37,644 nucleotides of DNA, taken from positions 1-37,644 of the forward strand of contig JACIWT010000020.1 of NCBI GenBank assembly GCA_014360825.1, in the 5' to 3' direction. Shown in pieces: positions 1 through 6,127 of this stretch (position 1 is its first letter; every line of letters starts with the position of its first letter). The notes beneath the pieces were generated by a model. It saw nothing but the letters and a program-made list of their open reading frames with translations, was not told where the DNA came from and ran no database searches. Position numbers and translations under genes: made by a program. The stretch comes from Chloroflexota bacterium. GTDB taxonomy: Bacteria > Chloroflexota > Anaerolineae > UBA2200 > JACIWT01.

Positions 1-395
1 GCGGTATTCCGGTCAGTGCCATTATATTTGGAGGCATCACAAATCCCCGGCACCACGTGGCCATTAGCCGCATACCCTGTATTCCCTCCACCCGTCGCCC
101 CCTCACACCGATCCGAAGCATCACATTCATGATATCGGTAAACATATTGATAATAATATGAGGTTGCCTGGTAGCATAGTTCGCAGTCATAAGCATACTT
201 AAACGTCCAAACAGAACAAGGGTCACCAGGTTGGCAACATTTGTTTTCTAAAGGCACACCGTTAGCCGCGCAATCTGACATTTCCACCCCATTGGATGTG
301 CAAGTGGCTTGGGCTAAGACCCTTTTGGGCAAGAAGAGGAAGCCCGTTATCAACAGAAGGAAAAAGAAAATCTGACAGGCTCGTTTAGTCATCAT
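1..395 (-). CDS. Cysteine-rich secreted protein, gene A of left cassette (partial, runs off the window)
   Basis: Start codon at 395 with the C-terminus cut by the window edge; about 131 residues are visible. It begins with a basic, hydrophobic signal peptide ending in a VLAQA-type cleavage site, followed by a Cys-rich region with about ten Cys visible. A segment reading YQYVYRYHECDASDRC matches YQYRYDYRSCGAYDSC in the protein at 35702-36409, so the two are homologous. Its ATG overlaps the stop of the upstream gene B as ATGA (392-395), and no Shine-Dalgarno sequence is visible, so translation is probably coupled to B. Function unknown. The Cys pattern suggests a disulfide-stabilised extracellular protein; that is inference. 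Confidence 0.7.
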   Translation of the reverse strand, partial: MMTKRACQIFFFLLLITGFLFLPKRVLAQATCTSNGVEMSDCAANGVPLENKCCQPGDPCSVWTFKYAYDCELCYQATSYYYQYVYRYHECDASDRCEGATGGGNTGYAANGHVVPGICDASKYNGTDRNT

Positions 396-946
396 TGAAA
401 ACTATTACTAGTAATTGGTAAGGATTCTCCATTCTTTTCTACGCTAAAATAAAAATTTACTTCTCTGGTAGAAGAAATCGACTCGCCGCTTACCCGAGTA
501 AGAACTTCACCCTTCCTTACCGCAAACGGCAGGGTTTCTGTTTCTCCTTGGAAAAAATAAACGGCTTTGTACCCCTCCCGACTGGTCAAAGAAATTGCTT
601 CGAAAGGCGTTCCGTCTTCGCTTTTCCCTGCTCCTCGGTTTGGCTCACCGGTGAATGCTGCCAGCAAGGGTGTTCCTTCGGGCAAGATAAATTCTAATCC
701 TACCAATTTACCTTCCCAATAAACTTCTTTTCCAGACTGACAGTAATCTTGAGGCACTGGACAACCGATAATGAAATCTTCTTTGGAAAGTTCTGGGGGA
801 GATGGAGAAATCTTTGGCTGGGGTTTCTGCCAAAAGGCTCCGTAGCGAGAGAGGGCAAAATTGAACCCGATGAGAACAATTATCGAAGAAATCAGAACGA
901 GAAGAGCAATTTTGGGGAGTTTAGAATCCTGGGCAGTTTCCATCAT
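392..946 (-). CDS. Membrane-anchored protein with degenerate M23/LytM-like domain (gene B, left cassette)
   Basis: 184 aa. One N-terminal membrane segment (about residues 12-32) is followed by the motif LSRYGAFWQKP, shared with the protein at 36406-36951, then a Pro-rich linker and a beta-rich domain. The end of that domain (RKGEVLTRVSG, then VNFYFSVEKNGESLPI) resembles the last strands of M23 peptidases, where the family has a GPHLHFEV-type motif. The metal-binding His pair is replaced here by N and Y, so peptidase activity is unlikely. It starts with ATG-ATG and no ribosome binding site; a promoter lies immediately upstream. The fold assignment is by eye. It could instead be a generic lipoyl-like barrel sandwich. 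Confidence 0.65.
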   Translation of the reverse strand: MMETAQDSKLPKIALLVLISSIIVLIGFNFALSRYGAFWQKPQPKISPSPPELSKEDFIIGCPVPQDYCQSGKEVYWEGKLVGLEFILPEGTPLLAAFTGEPNRGAGKSEDGTPFEAISLTSREGYKAVYFFQGETETLPFAVRKGEVLTRVSGESISSTREVNFYFSVEKNGESLPITSNSFQ

Positions 947-952
947 AAATTA

Positions 953-981
953 AGAATAGAAGATTAGGGAATTATTGTCAA
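953..981 (-). promoter_or_regulatory. Promoter of left gene B, apparently leaderless
   Basis: On the minus strand TTGACA (976-981) is separated by 17 nt from TATTCT (953-958). Only 6 nt separate the -10 from the ATG at 946, so transcription would start at or next to the start codon. The -35 overlaps the stop codon of gene C (978-980). The homologous gene B' has the same arrangement at 36961-36988. Confidence 0.6.
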
Positions 982-2537
982 GGGAGAGTGAAAACAAGAT
1001 CCCCCCGCTGATTCAAGATATCATCCGCATTAAAATCTAGGATGTTCTTTCCGTCTTCGCTAGGTATTGCTACCTGAATTTCCCCAGGAAACCAATTAGT
1101 AATTATTTTCTCGTTTTTTAACTTAAAAATGGCCTCTCCAATAAAAACTCCCTTTTTTTCTCCATATGTCAGGTCGGGAATTAAAACCTCCATGTTGTTC
1201 GGTAAAAAGAAACAATAGAGTATTTCTCCAGTACTATCAGCAACTACAGCCATATTGAATTTCGTCTTGTCAGGTACAAAGGCCTCGCGGATAAAAAAGA
1301 CAGTTCCCACTACTGGAGATCTAAAAACAGTTCCGGAATTTAAGCCTTTTAACCCAATAAATTTTAGCGTAGGATCACCATAAGGACTCTGTTCTTCCTC
1401 AATCTGCACTACCATTCCTCTCGGGTCAAACATTAGGGGAATCTTAAATTCTCCCCTCTGTCTCGCGTCTTCTTGGAGCTTTGCGATTACCTTTGGCTTA
1501 AGTCCAATCCACCCCCATCGTTCCTCGCCATTGACAAAGTATTTTTCTTTGGCATAAATCCCGGCCTCGCTGCCGGCGGGCAGGCCGTAGCGGTTGTCCA
1601 GGGTGACATAGGCTTTTCGGCCAGCATCCCATTTCAATCCCCACTCGGAAAGTTCCGGCGCTTCCGCGGTTGGCCGTTCGGGGGTGGGAAGGTGGATGAC
1701 CGTCCCCACAATCCTCGAATCCGTCTTTGCTCCCTCCAAGCACCGGTCCAGCCAGTATCGGAAAGCATGAGGGTGGTCCTCCTGAATCCTCCCCAGCCAC
1801 TCCACCACAATCTGCCGCCAAAGGCCCTGGTCCGGAAGCGTTTCATTTCTAAACCCCGGCATCCTCTCCGCCAGGGCGGGGTTCATCGCCGCCACTCTGA
1901 GCACCTCCAGCCGTCGCTGGTTAGCGTCGGTGATAGAAGCCAAAGTCGGATCATTCCGAACCAGGATTCGCCAAATACTCTCCTGGAAAACGTACTCATC
2001 GGTTACCCTTTGTCTTTGCCGCTCCGTCTGATAGAAGGGCCGCGTCCAATAGACGGAGTTGATTTTCTCGGCGTAGTAGGGGCTGGCGAGGATTTCGCTT
2101 TGGGAGACGATGTCTTCGAGGCGGATGGTGTAAGAGATGTATCCGGTCGGGGCAATCTGGGTGGGCGGGAACGCTTGCAAACTGGTTTGGCGGCCTATCG
2201 CGGCCCAGTCCCAGCGGGACTGGACAAGACCAGCCGGTGGATTCATCCACTGGCGACCGGCGTGGGCCGGGATTTCACTACCCACCGCGCCTGGAAATGC
2301 GATCTCCAGTAGGGGCAGCCGGCCGGTCGCCCCTACATCCCGGGCGTAACCGTCGAATTCCATTCGGTGGCGGGTATTCACAAGTGGGAGCCGTCTCCAG
2401 ACGGCGATACTCTGGTCGCAATCTGGAGATTGCTCCCCCGACTGGCCAGCCAGGGTGGGCAGAGTGCCCGAGGCGGCCGTCGCTACGAGAGTTAGGATGA
2501 GGGCCACCAGAATCTTCACCCTCGGTTCGCAGTTCAT
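978..2537 (-). CDS. Secreted protein of mosaic composition (gene C, left cassette)
   Basis: 519 aa from the ATG at 2537, chosen because a GGAGG sits 5 nt upstream and a clear signal peptide follows (MNCEPRVKILVALILTLVA, ending near TLAG). The open frame extends to a GTG at 2642, but that extension only translates hairpin repeats. Residues about 28-85 are encoded by palindromic elements; the middle (about 90-290) is unrecognised; the last ~200 residues resemble the protein at 37002-37644 (for example GEFKIPLMFDP against GILSFPLPFDP) and end in strands like a lipoyl/M23 barrel sandwich. Base composition changes at about 1560: AT-rich at the 3' end, GC-rich upstream. This may be a natural fusion or an assembly join. 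Function unknown. Confidence 0.6.
   Translation of the reverse strand: MNCEPRVKILVALILTLVATAASGTLPTLAGQSGEQSPDCDQSIAVWRRLPLVNTRHRMEFDGYARDVGATGRLPLLEIAFPGAVGSEIPAHAGRQWMNPPAGLVQSRWDWAAIGRQTSLQAFPPTQIAPTGYISYTIRLEDIVSQSEILASPYYAEKINSVYWTRPFYQTERQRQRVTDEYVFQESIWRILVRNDPTLASITDANQRRLEVLRVAAMNPALAERMPGFRNETLPDQGLWRQIVVEWLGRIQEDHPHAFRYWLDRCLEGAKTDSRIVGTVIHLPTPERPTAEAPELSEWGLKWDAGRKAYVTLDNRYGLPAGSEAGIYAKEKYFVNGEERWGWIGLKPKVIAKLQEDARQRGEFKIPLMFDPRGMVVQIEEEQSPYGDPTLKFIGLKGLNSGTVFRSPVVGTVFFIREAFVPDKTKFNMAVVADSTGEILYCFFLPNNMEVLIPDLTYGEKKGVFIGEAIFKLKNEKIITNWFPGEIQVAIPSEDGKNILDFNADDILNQRGDLVFTLP
1562..1587. repeat. Inverted repeat at the composition boundary inside gene C
   Basis: CGGCCT (1562-1567) and AGGCCG (1582-1587) flank a GCCGGC palindrome (1572-1577). 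The element sits where the AT-rich 3' part of gene C gives way to GC-rich sequence. Confidence 0.5.
2205..2223. repeat. Perfect 8-bp hairpin with 3-nt loop inside gene C
   Basis: CCAGTCCC, loop AGC, GGGACTGG. It has the same design (short perfect stem, 3-nt loop) as the array at 2578-2660 and is translated in frame. Confidence 0.55.
2309..2336. repeat. 28-bp near-perfect palindrome inside gene C
   Basis: Two 14-nt arms beginning GTAGGGGC and ending GCCCCTAC meet at a CCGGCCGG centre, with two mismatched positions. It lies within the palindrome-rich segment following the gene C signal peptide. Confidence 0.65.
2386..2437. repeat. 52-bp three-stem palindromic element, copy 1
   Basis: Outer stem GGGAGC/GCTCCC encloses two hairpins: GCCGTCT-CC-AGACGGC (2390-2405) and GCAATCT-GG-AGATTGC (2418-2433). 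Copy 2 at 2808-2859 has the same length and differs mainly in the linker between the hairpins. It is read in frame in gene C directly after the signal peptide. Confidence 0.75.
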
Positions 2538-2559
2538 GTTTTTCCTCCGTTCGCCATTT

Positions 2560-2781
2560 CTACGATTTCGCAGCCCCGCCCGGAAATGAAATTTCCGGGC
2601 TACGGTCACGAAGTCCCGCAGGGACTTCGCAGGCGTAGCCACCGAATTCTATTCGGTGGCGGGTATTGGCGCAGACAGGGTTCGTCCCAGCAGAAGCGGG
2701 CGCAGCGCTCAGGGTAGCGATTGCTGCCAGTACTACGATGAGTGCAACCAGAGCCATTTTCGCTCGTGCTTCAGGGTTCAT
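2560..2781 (-). CDS. Signal-peptide mini-ORF, copy 2 (probably a remnant)
   Basis: 73 aa. The ATG at 2781 is preceded by a GGAGGGAG ribosome site similar to that of gene C. The first 32 residues are a signal peptide (MNPEARAKMALVALIVVLAA, ending ASAG) related to those of gene C and the ORF at 2771-2962. The remainder translates the three-hairpin array and stops. It looks like a duplicated 5' gene end whose body was replaced by repeats, but a functional short secreted peptide cannot be excluded. Confidence 0.35.
   Translation of the reverse strand: MNPEARAKMALVALIVVLAAIATLSAAPASAGTNPVCANTRHRIEFGGYACEVPAGLRDRSPEISFPGGAAKS
2578..2660. repeat. Array of three perfect hairpins with 3-nt loops
   Basis: Three successive perfect stems: 10 bp (2578-2600, loop GAA), 9 bp (2609-2629, loop GCA) and 10 bp (2638-2660, loop TCT). 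Degenerate relatives of the first and third occur in gene C near 2290-2308 and 2350-2372, so these behave as modular repeat units. Confidence 0.8.
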
Positions 2782-2962
2782 GTTCTCCCTCCGTCCCTAC
2801 TCCCAGTGGGAGCCGTCTCCAGACGGCGATGCGCCGATCGCAATCTGGAGATTGCTCCCCCGACTGGCCAGCCAAGGCGGGCGCAGCGCTCAGGGCTACT
2901 ATCACTGCCAGGGCCAGGACGAGGGCAACTAAGATTATTTTCACCCTTGCTTCGGAACTCAC
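2771..2962 (-). CDS. Signal-peptide mini-ORF, copy 3 (probably a remnant)
   Basis: 63 aa from a GTG at 2962. A signal peptide (MSSEARVKIILVALVLALAV, ending PALAG) is followed by residues encoded by the 52-bp palindromic element (2808-2859), then a stop. SGEQSPDCD after the cleavage site also occurs in gene C. No ribosome site is evident. The GTG overlaps the stop of an upstream minus-strand open frame as GTGA, but that frame is not recognisable as a gene. Confidence 0.3.
   Translation of the reverse strand: MSSEARVKIILVALVLALAVIVALSAAPALAGQSGEQSPDCDRRIAVWRRLPLGVGTEGEHEP
2808..2859. repeat. 52-bp three-stem palindromic element, copy 2
   Basis: Same outer stem and two inner hairpins as the element at 2386-2437. 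Only the short linker between the inner hairpins differs noticeably. A right-half remnant (AGATTGCTCCCCTGAC) is present at 28022-28037. Confidence 0.75.
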
Positions 2963-3131
2963 AGTGCTGCTTTCACTTGCTGCCTGCAGACGACGAATCC
3001 ACGACCTGGCAAAGGTTCCAGGATCTTCACATGGCCATTATCGGGCAATGCACTCGGATTATAATGTGCCAGGTTGCCTTGGTCAAGCGTACGCATTCCG
3101 CGCTCAGATTTCGGTGCTATCCCCGCGCCTC

Positions 3132-3160
3132 TTGTCGCTTCGGCTGGAGCATAATATAAT
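3132..3160 (+). promoter_or_regulatory. Promoter for the carbonic-anhydrase-like / DUF2298 / ligase operon
   Basis: TTGTCG (3132-3137), 17-nt spacer, TATAAT (3155-3160), 28 nt before the start codon at 3189. The stretch 2963-3131 holds no gene I can support. Confidence 0.6.
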
Positions 3161-3188
3161 AGTGGTATCTCTCCAGGAAGGTCTGCAC

Positions 3189-3710
3189 ATGCAGTTGAAC
3201 ATCTCAACGGAACTCGTGCGCATCCATCCAACAGCCTACATTGCGCCGACGGCTGTACTGATCGGCGATATAACGATAGGTCCAGAGGCCAGTGTGTGGT
3301 ACGGCGCAGTGCTGCGTGGCGACTCGGCACCCATCATCGTAGGGGCTCGGTCCAATGTGCAAGACGGTTGTATCCTCCACGTGGACCCATCGGCCGGCGT
3401 CACATTAGGCGAAGGTGTCACGTTAGGCCACGGCGCTATCGTGCACGCCGCAACCGTGGGGAACAATGTGCTGGTTGGTATGCGGGCTACCGTGCTGGAT
3501 GGCGCCGTGATTGGCGACGATTGTATCATCGGAGCGGGAGCGGTGGTGACGCCGGGGATGATGGTGCCAGGAGGGTCACTGGTGATGGGCGTGCCAGGCA
3601 AGGTGGTGCGGGCATTGACTGCCCAGGAGATAGAATGGGTTAGGACGCGGGCCGAACACTACGTGAACTACACCCGGGTGTACCGCAGTCAGGCGGAAAA
3701 GCAGAGGTGA
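3189..3710 (+). CDS. Gamma-carbonic-anhydrase-like hexapeptide-repeat protein
   Basis: 173 aa. The ATG at 3189 follows an AGGAAG ribosome site (3175-3180) at 8 nt; the upstream open frame is discarded because it runs through promoter and repeats. The body is a left-handed beta-helix hexapeptide repeat (IGDITIG, VIGDDCIIGAGAVV), and His64, His81 and His86 (ILHVD, LGHGAIVHAA) sit where the family binds its metal. Length fits the YrdA/PaaY/gamma-CA group. Possible activities are CO2 hydration or acyl-transfer-related roles; the subgroup cannot be settled here. The stop overlaps the next gene start (GTGA), so the two are probably translated together. Confidence 0.85.
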   Translation: MQLNISTELVRIHPTAYIAPTAVLIGDITIGPEASVWYGAVLRGDSAPIIVGARSNVQDGCILHVDPSAGVTLGEGVTLGHGAIVHAATVGNNVLVGMRATVLDGAVIGDDCIIGAGAVVTPGMMVPGGSLVMGVPGKVVRALTAQEIEWVRTRAEHYVNYTRVYRSQAEKQR

Positions 3711-6127
3711 GCATGTTGGATATCATAGTCTGGTGGTTGGCGATCACGATGGTAGGCTTGGCAGCGGTCCCTCTTGCGGCACTGCTATTCCGTCGCCTCC
3801 CCAGTCGTGGCTATGTCTATGCCCGCGCCCTCGGGTTGCTTACTATAGGCTATGCCTTCTGGATGGGCGGTAGTCTCGGGGTCCTGGCTAACCATCGTGG
3901 CACCATTCTCATTCTGGTAGGTGCGCTAACCGTCGCTTCATCCTATTTGGCGCGGCGCAGCGGCGTAGGCTGGGCGCAACTCTGGCAGGAGAAGCGGGCG
4001 CTTATCGCGGTTACCGAGACGCTCTTCGCTGTTGCCTTCCTGGCCTATCTCTACTTTCGCGCTCACGACCCGAACATCCATCACACTGAGCAACCCATGG
4101 ATTTCGGCTTCATCAATGCCATCCTCCGTAGCCCGCGCTTCCCACCTAACGACCAGTGGATGAGCGGCTATGCCATCAGTTACTATTACTTTGGTTACTT
4201 GATCGCGGCGATGCTCATCAAACTGACCGGTGTGGCCTCTGGTGTGGGCTATAACCTTTCCCTGGGCTCCATTTTCTCCTTGGCCGTAGTGGGTGCGTTT
4301 GGACTGGTCTACGACCTGGTGGCCTGGCATCAACATGATAATGCCCGTGCAGATGAACGGCTACCGCTTGGGTTCGGCATCCTGGGTGGGGTGATGACGG
4401 TGGTGGTCGGCAATCTGGAGGGCTTCTTTGAATACCTGCGCGCGCAGGGTTGGGGCTCACCGGGTTTCTGGAAGTGGCTGGACGTGCCTGGCCTGGCAGA
4501 GGCCGTGCCCAGTGGCCAATGGTTCCCTGGCTTCGATTGGTGGTGGTGGCGGGCCACCCGTATTATCCAGGATATCAACACGGTCGGCAAGTTGCCCGAA
4601 GTCATCACCGAGTTCCCCGCTTTCAGTTTCATCTTGGGCGATTCGCACCCTCACGTGATGGCGCTGCCCTTCGCCATGCTGGCGCTGGCTGTAGCACTCC
4701 ACGTATTGCGTCAGGCCTCAGAGTCCGAACGGCCTGAGAGCGCGCCAGGGGCCCTGTTCTTGGGTCATTTCTCAGCACCGCCACTGGAACATTTGTTGCC
4801 ATTGATAATAGGGGCGCTCTTCTTCCTGAATAGTTGGGATTTCCCAACCTATGCGCTGGTGGTTACCGCTGCCTATGCCCTGGGGCGCTATCGCACGGCA
4901 GGGGCACGCGGCCTGGCACTGGTGGCTGACGTACTTGGCTTCGCAGCCTGGCTGGCTCTGTGGAGTGTGTTACTCTACATACCTTTCTATGTGGGCTTCC
5001 GCTCACAGGCAGGTGGGCCAAAAGCCGTCTTTTACGCCAAAACTCCATTGCACCAGTATCTGCTCATCTTCGGCTTCCCGCTCTATGTACTGGTGAGTTA
5101 CGCTGCCGTACGTCTCGTTGATGTACTCCGGCTAGAGGAAAAGCGCCAGGATGTATTAGCCTGGTTCGTGAGCAACTGGGCTACCATCCTAATGCTGGCA
5201 CTATTGGCCGGAGTAGTGCTGAGCGTGGTACTCCCTCGCGGTACAGAACCCGCAGCCCAGGCAGCGCGCTACGCCCTCCTGGGAACGCCACTCGTGCCAC
5301 TGTTGGCACTTTTCCTAGGGTTGGTGGCGATGCTGGCATGGTGGTGGGCCGGAGTGAAAAATCAGTCACTCAGTCACACCTACGCCTGCCTGTTGGCTGC
5401 AGTGGGCATATTGGTAACGTATTTCATGGAGTTTGTGTACATCAAGGATGACTTCGATGCCCGCATGAACACCGTGTTCAAGTTTTATTACCAGGGCTGG
5501 GTGCTCTTCGCCATCGCCGCCGCCTTTGCCGTGTACTATCTGCTGGCAGGTCGGGCACTGGAGCGCGGGCGAAAGTCAAACGCCCTGGGGCGATTTATCT
5601 GGGCGATGGCCTTCGTGATGTTGTTCCTGTGTACCCTATATTACCCTGTTGCTGGAGCCTACGCCAAAGCCGGTGGTTTCCGCAGCCCACCGAGCCTGGA
5701 TGGCGCGGCCTACGTGGCCAAAACAGACCCGGCCCAGTGGGCTGCCATCCGCTGGCTGGAGAAGGAGGTGGGCGGCGGCGTCACCGTTATCGCCGAGGCC
5801 TCCGGTGACGCCTACAATGCGGGACACAATCGCGTCTCGGCTTGGACGGGCATTCCCACTATTCTCGGTTGGGCCAACCACGAGCGGCAATGGCGGGGCA
5901 CGAGCGTGGATGTGGGGAAACGCGAGGCTGAAGTGCGTGAACTTTATACCACCAACAGTATGGAACGGCTTCGCGAATTGCTTGACACATATAACGTGCA
6001 GTACGTGTACGTGGGGCCAGTGGAGCGGGAGCGCTATCAAGTGTCTGAGTCTATGCTGGCCCGGTTTGACACCCTTATGGATCGGGTGTACGACCAGGAT
6101 GGGGTACGCATTTACAGACGCCGGTGA
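3707..6127 (+). CDS. DUF2298 multi-pass membrane protein (Chloroflexi/archaeal YYY family)
   Basis: 806 aa with many hydrophobic segments. The hallmark AISYYYFGYLIAAML lies near residues 160-175, the YYY motif that defines this family. A long N-terminal membrane domain is followed, after about residue 640, by a soluble C-terminal part. The family is thought to resemble GT-C-type glycosyltransferases, which is an inference and not demonstrated here. The GTG start at 3707 overlaps the preceding stop; an ATG at 3713, 5 nt after GAGG, is an equally good start. The last codon overlaps the ligase start (GTGA at 6124). Confidence 0.85.
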   Translation: MSMLDIIVWWLAITMVGLAAVPLAALLFRRLPSRGYVYARALGLLTIGYAFWMGGSLGVLANHRGTILILVGALTVASSYLARRSGVGWAQLWQEKRALIAVTETLFAVAFLAYLYFRAHDPNIHHTEQPMDFGFINAILRSPRFPPNDQWMSGYAISYYYFGYLIAAMLIKLTGVASGVGYNLSLGSIFSLAVVGAFGLVYDLVAWHQHDNARADERLPLGFGILGGVMTVVVGNLEGFFEYLRAQGWGSPGFWKWLDVPGLAEAVPSGQWFPGFDWWWWRATRIIQDINTVGKLPEVITEFPAFSFILGDSHPHVMALPFAMLALAVALHVLRQASESERPESAPGALFLGHFSAPPLEHLLPLIIGALFFLNSWDFPTYALVVTAAYALGRYRTAGARGLALVADVLGFAAWLALWSVLLYIPFYVGFRSQAGGPKAVFYAKTPLHQYLLIFGFPLYVLVSYAAVRLVDVLRLEEKRQDVLAWFVSNWATILMLALLAGVVLSVVLPRGTEPAAQAARYALLGTPLVPLLALFLGLVAMLAWWWAGVKNQSLSHTYACLLAAVGILVTYFMEFVYIKDDFDARMNTVFKFYYQGWVLFAIAAAFAVYYLLAGRALERGRKSNALGRFIWAMAFVMLFLCTLYYPVAGAYAKAGGFRSPPSLDGAAYVAKTDPAQWAAIRWLEKEVGGGVTVIAEASGDAYNAGHNRVSAWTGIPTILGWANHERQWRGTSVDVGKREAEVRELYTTNSMERLRELLDTYNVQYVYVGPVERERYQVSESMLARFDTLMDRVYDQDGVRIYRRR

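Noticed and set aside
1473-2312. Long plus-strand open frame opposite gene C
   Set aside because: No ribosome site, no recognisable motif, and Pro/Arg/Gly-rich composition typical of an antisense shadow in GC-rich sequence.
2538-2642. Upstream GTG start for gene C
   Set aside because: It only translates hairpin repeats; the ATG at 2537 has GGAGG and begins a signal peptide.
2309-2859. CRISPR array
   Set aside because: The repeats are palindromic elements of varied sequence with no regular spacers and no cas genes nearby.
2742-3188. N-terminal extension of the carbonic-anhydrase-like protein
   Set aside because: The extension runs through repeats and a clear promoter; the ATG at 3189 has a good ribosome site and gives the family's usual length.
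2959-3330. Minus-strand open frame ending in a GTGA overlap with signal-peptide copy 3
   Set aside because: It overlaps the promoter and start of the carbonic-anhydrase-like gene, and I recognise no family in it. It may contain a decayed gene end, but support is too weak.
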